Origin: Thermoplasmata archaeon
Lineage (GTDB): Archaea > Thermoplasmatota > E2 > UBA202 > JdFR-43
Length of the DNA stretch: 8,092 nucleotides
Reading direction: 5' to 3'
Assembly: GCA_021163175.1 (NCBI GenBank)
Contig: JAGGXG010000008.1
Coordinates: 1 to 8,092 of the forward strand
Notes under the pieces: generated by a model
Seen by the model: only the letters and a program-made list of their open reading frames with translations
Told to the model about the DNA's origin: nothing
Database searches by the model: none
In this document: in pieces, positions 1 to 5,939 of the stretch
Layout of the letters: each line of letters opens with the position of its first letter
Numbering within the stretch: the first letter of the stretch is position 1
Translations under genes and position numbers: made by a program

Positions 1-2
1 GA

Positions 3-827
3 TTTGAACATTCTAAACTAATGTACATGTATGATAAAAAAAGCATAGCGGAAAAAGTTAGAGAGAGTTTTGAAAAAATCAGCAATGGAAAAGACATTGT
101 TTTTATAGAAGGTTGCAAAGACATCGTATATGGAACCTCTGTTGGATTGGACAGTTTTTCAATATCAAAATATCTTGATGCACCAATGCTTCTGATTCTT
201 TCTGGAACAGACGAAAATATCTTTGATGATGCGGTAAGATGCAAGGAAATAGCTGATGCAAAAGGTGTTAGAATAATAGGGGCCATATTGAATAAAGTAA
301 GGAATAAAGAAGATTGGGAGGAAATAAATTCAAAAAAGCTTGAGGATGAAGGAATAAGAATTCTAGGAATCATTCCCTATCTAAAAGAATTAGCCACATT
401 TACAGCCAAATTTGTTGCCGAGCAACTGTTTGCAAAAATAATTGCTGGAGAAGATGGCATGGAGAATGAAATAGAGAATGTTTTCATAGGAGCAATGAGT
501 ATATCTGATGCTATAAAGAATCCTCTTTTCAGCAAGCCCAAAAAACTAATAATAACAAGTGGAGATAGAACAGATATGATTATAGCTTCAATTGAAGACA
601 ATACTTCCTGCATAGTATTAACAAACAATATTGTGCCCCCAAGCAGAATAATAGAGAAAGCTGATGAAAATAAAATTCCTCTTTTACTTGTACCCTGGGA
701 CACATATACTACTGCTAAAAGGGTAGAGAGAATAAAACCATGGATAAACATAAAGGAAGAAAAAAAATTAAAAATTATTGAGGAGGAATTTGGAAAAATA
801 GACATTTCATGGATTGGCAATTTATGA
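3..827 (+). CDS. BioD-like P-loop/DRTGG-domain protein, 5' partial
   Basis: The reading frame is open from the first full codon (base 3) to TGA at 825-827, so the true start lies outside the window; the Met at 21 is probably internal. Numbering from that Met, residues 25-95 resemble the BioD/CobB-like NTPase domain found at the N-terminus of phosphotransacetylases (the IEG motif at 29-31, a hydrophobic strand around 56-61, GAILNKV at 87-93). The Walker A loop of such proteins lies near the N-terminus and is not visible here. Residues about 152-245 look like a DRTGG domain, with the signature as GDRTDM (181-186), so the usual GG is not kept. DRTGG domains are thought to be regulatory, possibly ligand-binding; the protein's function is unknown and no phosphotransacetylase catalytic domain follows. 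The gene converges on the transaldolase gene and overlaps its last 6 bp. Family call fairly secure, role not. Confidence 0.75.
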   Translation, partial: FEHSKLMYMYDKKSIAEKVRESFEKISNGKDIVFIEGCKDIVYGTSVGLDSFSISKYLDAPMLLILSGTDENIFDDAVRCKEIADAKGVRIIGAILNKVRNKEDWEEINSKKLEDEGIRILGIIPYLKELATFTAKFVAEQLFAKIIAGEDGMENEIENVFIGAMSISDAIKNPLFSKPKKLIITSGDRTDMIIASIEDNTSCIVLTNNIVPPSRIIEKADENKIPLLLVPWDTYTTAKRVERIKPWINIKEEKKLKIIEEEFGKIDISWIGNL

Positions 828-1691
828 TTTGAATATTTCCTCGTATTCCTCCACAACATCCTCGCTGAATTTCTTCATTCCTTCCATTGTTTTATAATGA
901 CTTATCATTTCCTTTATCACTATAAAAGGTATGGTTGCGATATCCACGCCCAGCATCGCCACCTGCCTCACCTGGCGGGCGTTTCTTATGCTTGCTGCAA
1001 TTATTTTTGTTTCATATCCATAGGCTTCGTATATTTCTATTACATCATACACAAGCTCAACGCCGCTATATATGCCATTATCTCCGTAATTTATGGCTGC
1101 AACACCTTCATATCCTTTTTCGATATTTTTCTTCCTTTCTTCCTGCTCGATTAACTCAATTGCCTCATAATCCCAGTAATCCATCTTGCCATGCTTTATT
1201 CCAATATTTTTCCTTATGAAGTCATCTACTCTACCCAAAAAAGGGCTTACATAACTTGCTCCTGCTTTTGCTGCCAGCAAAGCCTGCTCTGGAGTCATAA
1301 CAAGGGTAGCGTTCGTTGGTATACCAAAGCTTTCAAGTTCTTTTATCGCCTTTATTCCTTCAAATTGCTCGTCATCTGGAGAAAATGCTGTATTTATTGG
1401 TATCTTTATGACGACGTTGTTGTTTACTCCATTAAATTTCTCATACAAAATTTTTGCCTCTCTAACCATTTCATCATATCTTCTTCCTTTTACTTCAAGG
1501 CTAACAGGCCCATCTACACTCCTGCATATTTCCTTTATATAATCCTCCATGCTTATTTGCTTTCCTCTCGCTTTCATCTTTTCAACAGCTTTTTTAATCA
1601 ATGATGGATTCGTTGTCACACCATCTAAAATCCCCCATGATGCAGCTTCTTTTATTTCATCCAAGTCGGCGGTATCAATAAATATTTTCAT
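822..1691 (-). CDS. tal: Transaldolase (TalC/FSA-like fold, transaldolase-type active site)
   Basis: A 289-residue TIM-barrel aldolase of the transaldolase/fructose-6-phosphate aldolase superfamily. Visible motifs: FIDTAD with Asp6, GVTTNPS (24-30), the Schiff-base lysine Lys96 in VVIKIPI, ATLVMTPEQA (128-137), AGASYVSPF (143-151) and AASIRNARQV (232-241). At the positions that separate the two activities it carries Glu66 (SLEVKG) and Phe151 (SPFLGR). These match Glu96 and Phe178 of E. coli TalB rather than Gln59 and Tyr131 of E. coli FSA, so transfer of a dihydroxyacetone unit in the non-oxidative pentose phosphate pathway is the likely reaction. It is about 70 residues longer than small TalC/FSA proteins. 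The extra length seems spread over residues 33-55 and 98-110 and a longer charged segment at about 160-205. The start at 1691 is supported by a TATA-like box 26 bp upstream. It acts in the cytoplasm as a single-gene unit. Confidence 0.88.
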   Translation of the reverse strand: MKIFIDTADLDEIKEAASWGILDGVTTNPSLIKKAVEKMKARGKQISMEDYIKEICRSVDGPVSLEVKGRRYDEMVREAKILYEKFNGVNNNVVIKIPINTAFSPDDEQFEGIKAIKELESFGIPTNATLVMTPEQALLAAKAGASYVSPFLGRVDDFIRKNIGIKHGKMDYWDYEAIELIEQEERKKNIEKGYEGVAAINYGDNGIYSGVELVYDVIEIYEAYGYETKIIAASIRNARQVRQVAMLGVDIATIPFIVIKEMISHYKTMEGMKKFSEDVVEEYEEIFKS

Positions 1692-1709
1692 GGGTGTAAA
1701 ATAGCATGA

Positions 1710-1724
1710 GGAATATATAATTTG
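1710..1724 (-). promoter_or_regulatory. TATA-like promoter of the transaldolase gene
   Basis: The AT-rich block AATATATAATTT (+ strand, 1712-1723) is centred about 26 bp upstream of the transaldolase ATG (complement 1689-1691), with no purine-rich ribosome binding site between them. This is the expected geometry of an archaeal leaderless transcript starting at or next to the ATG. It lies in the 42-bp gap after hepT, so the transaldolase is probably transcribed separately from the toxin-antitoxin pair. Confidence 0.6.
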
Positions 1725-1733
1725 CTGGGCGAG

Positions 1734-2156
1734 TTACTCCTCCATAAACTCTTTCACTTCTTTTACAAATTCAACAATATCATTCAAATCTTCTTTCACT
1801 ATTTCCATCAAACGCTGAGCTTTGATTTCTCCATACCTGTGTACCAATAAATTTCTGAACCTTGCCATATTGCTTAATTTCTCAGCCAGCTTTTCTGATA
1901 TAACATTATTCTTTCCCAATACAATGAACATCTGGGAATATTCTTCGGCTCTTTCAAATCTCTCTGCTGCAATGACATGGTTTGCTATATCAATGCATGC
2001 CTCCACTATCTCAAATAAAGAAAATTTCAATGCCTGATAATCTCTGTAATCTTCTTCTATTTCTTCTGCTGTCTTTCCTTCATAATAACTTCTTATAAAA
2101 TGCAAGTTTCTTTCGATTATATCAAACTTTGCTTCTATCAAATCTTTATCGATCAT
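1734..2156 (-). CDS. hepT: HEPN-domain ribonuclease toxin HepT (DUF86)
   Basis: A 140-residue, all-helical protein of the HepT/DUF86 branch of the HEPN superfamily. The HEPN catalytic motif is complete: Arg101, four residues, His106, any residue, Tyr108 (RNLLVHRY), which is the RX4HXY form. In characterised HepT-MntA pairs the Arg and His are needed for RNA cleavage, and the Tyr is adenylylated by the partner MntA to neutralise the toxin. The length is normal for the family and the body is rich in charged helices, with no membrane segment. The gene starts inside the end of mntA (11-bp overlap), so the two are almost certainly co-transcribed and translationally coupled, with antitoxin first. 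Toxin activity and RNA target are inferred from the family; the motif itself is seen directly. Confidence 0.9.
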   Translation of the reverse strand: MIDKDLIEAKFDIIERNLHFIRSYYEGKTAEEIEEDYRDYQALKFSLFEIVEACIDIANHVIAAERFERAEEYSQMFIVLGKNNVISEKLAEKLSNMARFRNLLVHRYGEIKAQRLMEIVKEDLNDIVEFVKEVKEFMEE

Positions 2157-2529
2157 AAAATCTCCTCATTCTATTATATTCTTCAAAATAGGGTTTTAAA
2201 TCTATGTATTTTTTCGTTATAGTGGTCTCAAAATTTATTCTCGCCATTTCATCACGGGAAAAAAGAATTTTTCCGTATCTCAAAACTTGATTTAGAAAAG
2301 AGAGTTTCTTATCATTCAAAATCGTCACTTCAACATTTTTAATTCCGCTCTTCTTTTCTATTTCTTCCGCAATCTTTACCTCATAAAACCTATCTGGTTT
2401 AAAATTGTATGAAAGTAAAATTCCGATATCCACATCACTATGCTTTCCTGCTTCCCCTCTCGCAATAGAACCAAATAGATAAGCAAGAACTATTTCCGAA
2501 TGATCTGCCAGCACATTAGCAATCTCCAT
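2146..2529 (-). CDS. mntA: MNT-domain adenylyltransferase antitoxin MntA
   Basis: A 127-residue minimal nucleotidyltransferase. The pol-beta-type motif GSX10DXD is exact: Gly20-Ser21, ten residues, then Asp32-X-Asp34, within GSIARGEAGKHSDVDIGIL. The third metal-binding acid of the family would fall in NVEV (65-68), where Glu67 seems to stand in place of Asp. The C-terminal tail (about 108-127) is helical and basic/aromatic. MntA proteins transfer AMP from ATP onto a tyrosine next to the HEPN active site of HepT, silencing the toxin. The gene precedes and overlaps hepT by 11 bp, the usual order of this toxin-antitoxin type. The start at 2529 is favoured because a TATA-like box lies about 28 bp upstream. 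Confidence 0.88.
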   Translation of the reverse strand: MEIANVLADHSEIVLAYLFGSIARGEAGKHSDVDIGILLSYNFKPDRFYEVKIAEEIEKKSGIKNVEVTILNDKKLSFLNQVLRYGKILFSRDEMARINFETTITKKYIDLKPYFEEYNRMRRFYDR

Positions 2530-2551
2530 AGTTATAAAAATATCTGAAAAG

Positions 2552-2566
2552 GTATTTAAATAATTG
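2552..2566 (-). promoter_or_regulatory. TATA-like promoter of mntA-hepT
   Basis: The + strand block TATTTAAATAATT (2553-2565) is centred 27-30 bp upstream of the mntA ATG (complement 2527-2529), and no Shine-Dalgarno-like sequence lies between. The spacing fits a leaderless archaeal promoter reading on the minus strand. A regulator binding here is possible because toxin-antitoxin operons are often autoregulated, but no clear operator is seen in the immediate core. Confidence 0.5.
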
Positions 2567-2726
2567 ATGGTGTGGTCTCTTCAGAGCAGTAGCAAAAAAT
2601 AATCCAAGAAGTTCGGGAACTTCAATCCAATCTTAATGAAATTTTCATCTCATCCTTCAAATACAAAATTGCTTATGGTGTTCTCTGCTGCCATCAACTC
2701 AACCCATGAAATTATTATGGCAATTA
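2566..2726. other. Intergenic stretch between mntA and serS with possible degraded reading frame
   Basis: No intact gene is convincing here. On the minus strand one frame starting at ATG complement 2692-2694 reads about 43 codons with only two stops (TGA at complement 2650-2652 and 2581-2583). It gives MAAENTISNFVFEG, stop, DENFIKIGLKFPNFLDYF, then four Leu and another stop. The composition looks protein-like, with alternating hydrophobic and charged residues, so it may be the relic of a gene or mobile-element fragment, but I do not recognise the family. The stretch also holds a 16-bp palindrome (2608-2623). Nothing resembling a tRNA, CRISPR or transposon terminal repeat is visible. Confidence 0.3.
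2608..2623. repeat. 16-bp inverted repeat (7-bp arms, 2-bp centre)
   Basis: GAAGTTC-GG-GAACTTC is a perfect inverted repeat with a GG centre; as RNA it could form a 6-bp stem with a four-base loop. It sits in the non-coding gap between the divergent mntA and serS genes, about 50 bp upstream of the mntA TATA-like box and about 100 bp upstream of that of serS. It could be an operator for a dimeric regulator, part of a structured transcript, or chance. It also lies within the possible degraded reading frame. Confidence 0.5.
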
Positions 2727-2737
2727 TTTTTTAAAAT
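2724..2737 (+). promoter_or_regulatory. TATA-like promoter of serS
   Basis: An AT-rich block TTATTTTTTAAAA (2724-2736) is centred about 24 bp upstream of the ATG at 2754. No Shine-Dalgarno sequence precedes either the ATG at 2754 or the more upstream in-frame ATGs at 2706 and 2736. This fits leaderless transcription starting near 2754 and is one of two reasons for placing the gene start there. Confidence 0.5.
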
Positions 2738-2753
2738 GCATGCCTATAACAAC

Positions 2754-4208
2754 ATGGAATATGATTTGAAATTCAGCATAACATTGAGTAAGGAAGCGGA
2801 TTTGGAGGGCATCGAGGAAGAAATAAAAAAGCTCGGGAATTTTGAATTGAAGGAATTTAGGCAGCAGGACAACAAAATTTTCATTGAAATAGTTAGCAAA
2901 GAAAGGCGAGCCCATGAATGGGCTCTCCGCATCCATAAAAAGCTTGCCATGCTTCTTGGAAAAAGAAGAGTGGGAGTAAGAGAAATGATGCTAAATGAAT
3001 ATACAATAAAAATAAAGCTTGATAAAAAGCCATTGAAAAGCGTTTCGATTCCATTTGCAGATCTCGAATTTAAAGACGATGTTGCAATAATGAAAATAGT
3101 TGACAAGGAAGAGGAATTCATGCGTCGCAACTATGTTGACAGAATGATAAGATTGCTGAAAGAAAAGATTGAAAAGCAGTATTATGAGGGCAAGAAAGAA
3201 TACTGGCAGCTTTTGTGGAAAAGTGAGGAAAAGGAACCGGTATGGAATGGTGATCCATCCGAAGAAATGCAAAAACGGGGTTGGATAAAGCTACTTGGAA
3301 AAGGAAAATGGTTTTACATGCCGCCTGCTGCTGCCATCATACGGGCTATGGAAAAAATTGCTTTGCAGGAAGTCGTTTTGCCTCTTGGCTTTAAGGAGGT
3401 TATAGAACCGATGCATGTCTCTTTTGACACATGGCTTAAGACAGGACATCTGGAAGGTATGCCAGGTGAGATTTATTACATTTGCGAGCCAAAAAGCAGG
3501 GATGAGCAGCAATGGGAGCATTTCATTGATCTGGTTAAGATAACGAAAGAAGTGCCAACAGATGAGCTATTGAAAAATCTAAAGCCGCCAAAAGAAGGAG
3601 TTGTATATGCACAATGCCCAAATATATATGCCTCCTTAGCAGGAAAAACGATTGGCGAAGATGCTTTGCCATTGCTTTTGTTCGAGCATAGTGTGCCTTC
3701 AGATAGATATGAAGCTGGTGGCAAGCATGGCATAGAGCGTGTTGATGAATTTCATCGCATTGAAGTTGTGTATATTGGCACGAAAGAGCAATTGCTTGAA
3801 TTGAGAGAAAAGTTGATAGCCCGCTATAAACATGTATTCAACGATATTCTTGACTTGGAATGGAGGATGGCAAGGGTAACGCCATTCTACATGCAGCAGG
3901 CCGGCATCGTAGGCATAGAAGAGGAAGAGGCAAAAGGCACAATAGACTTCGAGGCATGGCTCCCTTACAGAGGGGATAGAAGCAAGGAGTGGCTCGAATT
4001 CCAGAATATTTCAATAGTGGGCGAAAAATATACGAAGGCATTCAATATAAAGGGGCAGCGCAGCACATTGTGGAGCGGATGCTCTGGAATAGGCCTGGAA
4101 AGATGGATGGTATCGTTCCTTGCTCAGAAAGGGCTGGAGCCAGAAAACTGGCCAAAAAGCTTTAAAAAATATCTGGCAGAGCTTCCAGAAATGCCGAAAT
4201 TTTTATAA
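2754..4208 (+). CDS. serS: Seryl-tRNA synthetase, type 2 (methanogenic/archaeal rare form)
   Basis: A class II aminoacyl-tRNA synthetase charging tRNA-Ser (484 residues from this start). It matches the atypical SerRS of methanogens rather than the common bacterial/eukaryotic type. The N-terminal alpha/beta tRNA-binding domain (about 1-160) contains RAHEWALRIHKKL (52-64) and lacks the long coiled-coil arm of ordinary SerRS. The catalytic core begins near GKGKWFYMPPAAA (182-194). The three protein ligands of the active-site zinc are present: Cys288 (YAQC), Glu337 (EFHRIE) and Cys443 (WSGC). Their spacings of 49 and 155 residues equal those of Cys306, Glu355 and Cys461 in the Methanosarcina barkeri enzyme. 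The class II motif 3 follows as GIGLERW (445-451). The frame stays open to an ATG at 2706, adding 16 residues. I prefer 2754 because the family's N-terminus aligns there and a TATA-like box lies just upstream. Confidence 0.93.
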   Translation: MEYDLKFSITLSKEADLEGIEEEIKKLGNFELKEFRQQDNKIFIEIVSKERRAHEWALRIHKKLAMLLGKRRVGVREMMLNEYTIKIKLDKKPLKSVSIPFADLEFKDDVAIMKIVDKEEEFMRRNYVDRMIRLLKEKIEKQYYEGKKEYWQLLWKSEEKEPVWNGDPSEEMQKRGWIKLLGKGKWFYMPPAAAIIRAMEKIALQEVVLPLGFKEVIEPMHVSFDTWLKTGHLEGMPGEIYYICEPKSRDEQQWEHFIDLVKITKEVPTDELLKNLKPPKEGVVYAQCPNIYASLAGKTIGEDALPLLLFEHSVPSDRYEAGGKHGIERVDEFHRIEVVYIGTKEQLLELREKLIARYKHVFNDILDLEWRMARVTPFYMQQAGIVGIEEEEAKGTIDFEAWLPYRGDRSKEWLEFQNISIVGEKYTKAFNIKGQRSTLWSGCSGIGLERWMVSFLAQKGLEPENWPKSFKKYLAELPEMPKFL

Positions 4209-4210
4209 AG
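4197..4210 (+). promoter_or_regulatory. TATA-like box at the end of serS, promoter for the CNNM-dph6 unit
   Basis: The sequence AAATTTTTATAAAG (4197-4210) overlaps the serS stop codon. With usual archaeal spacing, transcription would start around 4228-4234, giving a leader of about 40 bases before the transporter ATG at 4272, or a leaderless start for the 13-codon mini-ORF at 4234. The position is suggestive only; read-through from serS is also possible because the gap is just 63 bp. Confidence 0.4.
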
Positions 4211-4233
4211 TATAGCAGTTATTCCACCAATAA

Positions 4234-4275
4234 ATGAAGGGCATTGAATTTTACGGAGGGACAAAAGAAGCATGA
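4234..4275 (+). other. 13-codon mini-ORF upstream of and overlapping the CNNM gene
   Basis: ATG at 4234 opens a frame reading MKGIEFYGGTKEA that stops with the TGA at 4273-4275, overlapping the ATG of the next gene in the ATGA arrangement. A Shine-Dalgarno-like GGAGGG (4255-4260) inside it lies 11 bases before the downstream ATG. It may be a leader peptide coupling translation to the transporter, or a chance ORF; the peptide resembles nothing I recognise. Confidence 0.25.
4255..4260 (+). promoter_or_regulatory. Shine-Dalgarno sequence of the CNNM gene
   Basis: GGAGGG lies 11 bases upstream of the ATG at 4272. It is the clearest ribosome binding site in the window, where other first genes look leaderless, and it supports the chosen start and a leadered transcript. 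Confidence 0.6.
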
Positions 4276-5252
4276 TATGGATATTAGTTGTTATTTTAAT
4301 AGTCATTTTGATTTTATTTTCAGCATTTTTTGCAAGTGCTGAGATGGCTTTCGTTTCAGCTGATCGCATAACCATAGAAGAGAGAGCATTGAATGGCGAC
4401 AAAAATGCAAAAATTTTGAGGAGCCTGCTTGAAAAACCAGATGAAGTTATAAGTGCAATAGTTGTCGGAAATAACATCGTTAACATTTCAGCAAGTATTC
4501 TTGCGGGAAGCTTAGCCATTCACATTTTTGGCAATGCTGGCGTTGGAATTGCAACAGCGCTTATGACACTACTAATCATAATATTTGGAGAGGCAACTCC
4601 AAAATCTTTTGGTATAAACAATACAGATTTTGCACTAAAAATATCCAAATATTTATGGGCTACAAGAAAAATATTTTATCCAGTTGCAAAAGCATTTTCA
4701 CACATATCGAATACCATTGTTTCTGTTTTGGGAAAAAAGGAAGGAAGGAAGACAATTGTAACTGAAAATGAGATAAAGGCAATGCTCGACTTGGGCGTAA
4801 AATATGGAACAATAGAAAAAGATGAAAAGGAGCTTGTCGAAGAAGTTTTTGATTTCGATGAAACGAGAGCTATAGAAGTGTATGTTCCCAGAGAAAAAAT
4901 GGTTTGTTTGCACGAGGATGTTACAATAGAAGAGCTTATAAAAAAAGCTGTGGAAACAGGCTATTCAAGATTTCCAGTTTATAGAGACAATTTAGATGAC
5001 ATAGTCGGAATGGTTCATGTTAAAGATGCTTTACTTAAAGATGGAAAAATGAAGGTGAAAGAGATAATGAGGGATATTCTGAAAATAAATCCTGGAATGA
5101 AAATAGATGATGTTTTAAGGGAAATGCAGAGAAGAAAGATTCATATGGCAATAATACAATCAAAAGAAGGAAAAACGCTTGGCATAGTGACGCTTGAAGA
5201 TTTAATAGAAGAGCTATTTGGAGAGATTGTTGATGAGCATGATGTAAAATGA
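4272..5252 (+). CDS. CNNM/CorC-type membrane protein (DUF21 + CBS pair), short form
   Basis: A 326-residue inner-membrane protein of the HlyC/CorC/CNNM family, implicated in Mg2+ (or Co2+) efflux. The DUF21 domain (about 1-155) has an N-terminal hydrophobic segment running into FASAEMAF (20-27), a segment at 58-86 with GNNIVNISAS (66-75), one at 90-106 ending in GEATPKSFG (106-114), and a fourth at about 122-154. In related transporters the Asn-rich second helix and the small/acidic residues of the first line the ion site. A linker leads to a CBS pair (about 203-322; YSRFPVYRDNLDDIVGMVHV at 231-250, GIVTLEDLIEELFGEI at 304-319), a nucleotide-sensing module. The usual C-terminal CorC/HlyC domain is absent: the protein ends right after CBS2. 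The gene ends in an ATGA overlap with dph6. Substrate and direction are inferred from the family. Confidence 0.87.
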   Translation: MIWILVVILIVILILFSAFFASAEMAFVSADRITIEERALNGDKNAKILRSLLEKPDEVISAIVVGNNIVNISASILAGSLAIHIFGNAGVGIATALMTLLIIIFGEATPKSFGINNTDFALKISKYLWATRKIFYPVAKAFSHISNTIVSVLGKKEGRKTIVTENEIKAMLDLGVKYGTIEKDEKELVEEVFDFDETRAIEVYVPREKMVCLHEDVTIEELIKKAVETGYSRFPVYRDNLDDIVGMVHVKDALLKDGKMKVKEIMRDILKINPGMKIDDVLREMQRRKIHMAIIQSKEGKTLGIVTLEDLIEELFGEIVDEHDVK

Positions 5253-5917
5253 GGGTTGCATGCCTGATTTCTGGAGGAAAAGATTCATTGTATGCATGCT
5301 ATATAACAAAGCAGTGGGGATGGGAAATAAGTCATTTGATTGCAATTGCTCCAAAAAAATTGTCATGGATGTATCATGGCGAGAATGTTCACCTCATACC
5401 AATGATTGCAGAAAGCATTAGCTTACCATTGCTCATGAAAGAAAGCGATGCAGAAAAGGAAAAGGAGCTGGGGGATCTAAAAGAGCTGATCTTAAAAGCG
5501 GGCGTCGAGGGCGTCGTTAGCGGGGCGATAGCAAGCGAATATCAGAGAACGAGAATAGAAAAAATATGTCATGAAGCGAGAGTAAAATCCTTCATGCCCT
5601 TATGGCACAAAAATCAAAAGCGATTGCTAAAAGAAATGATTGATGCAGGCTTTGTTATTGCCATCGACGCCGTAGCAGCTGAAGGCTTGGATGAAAATTT
5701 TCTTGGAATGATTATAGATGGCGATGTGTTTAAAAAGATGGAAAAAGTTGCGGATAAATATAAAATAAACATGGGGGGTGAGGGCGGCGAGTATGAAACG
5801 CTCGTTCTGGATTGCCCCATGTATAAAAAGAGGATTGAGATTCTGGAAGCTGAGAAAAAATGGAATGGGACAAGAGGAATTTTTGAGATCAAAAAAGCCA
5901 GGCTTGTAGAGAAATGA
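5249..5917 (+). CDS. dph6: Diphthine-ammonia ligase (diphthamide synthase), DUF71 family
   Basis: A 222-residue ATP pyrophosphatase of the Dph6/DUF71 family. It catalyses the last step of diphthamide synthesis, the ATP-dependent amidation of diphthine on the conserved histidine of elongation factor 2. The PP-loop SGGKDS is at 8-13, directly after the first beta strand. Family-specific motifs follow: SGAIASEYQRTRIE (91-104), PLWHKNQ (117-123), and GGEGGEYETLVLDCP (176-190). The length is typical of the archaeal single-domain form; the yeast protein carries extra C-terminal domains. The start codon overlaps the preceding CNNM stop (ATGA at 5249-5252), so it is probably translated by coupling. 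No functional link between the two products is obvious. Archaea and eukaryotes alone modify EF2 this way, which supports the archaeal origin of the window. Confidence 0.92.
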   Translation: MRVACLISGGKDSLYACYITKQWGWEISHLIAIAPKKLSWMYHGENVHLIPMIAESISLPLLMKESDAEKEKELGDLKELILKAGVEGVVSGAIASEYQRTRIEKICHEARVKSFMPLWHKNQKRLLKEMIDAGFVIAIDAVAAEGLDENFLGMIIDGDVFKKMEKVADKYKINMGGEGGEYETLVLDCPMYKKRIEILEAEKKWNGTRGIFEIKKARLVEK

Positions 5918-5919
5918 AT

Positions 5920-5939
5920 TTGCCATACTATTGCCATAC
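5920..5939. repeat. 9-bp direct repeat at a convergent gene junction
   Basis: TTGCCATAC occurs at 5920-5928 and again at 5931-5939, separated by TA. It spans the stop codon of the minus-strand ThiI-like gene and the 10-bp gap to dph6. It looks like a small tandem duplication by slippage; the stop (complement 5928-5930) is created at the boundary between the two copies. Confidence 0.6.

Noticed and set aside
377..859. 160-codon open frame on the minus strand
   Set aside because: It lies antisense to the clearly protein-like DRTGG gene, has Ser/Phe/Leu-rich shadow composition and no recognisable motif.
822..1691. Fructose-6-phosphate aldolase (FSA) as the function of the aldolase gene
   Set aside because: Glu66 and Phe151 replace the Gln and Tyr that mark FSA, so transaldolase is preferred.
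2600..2630. TTCGGGAAC region as a tRNA T-arm or C/D-box RNA
   Set aside because: The loop does not match the TTCRA T-loop pattern, no acceptor or anticodon stems can be found around it, and no proper C (RTGATGA) and D (CTGA) boxes are spaced correctly.
2706..2753. Upstream ATG at 2706 (and 2736) as the serS start
   Set aside because: The extra 16 residues do not match the family N-terminus, and the TATA-like block would fall inside the coding region; 2754 fits both better.
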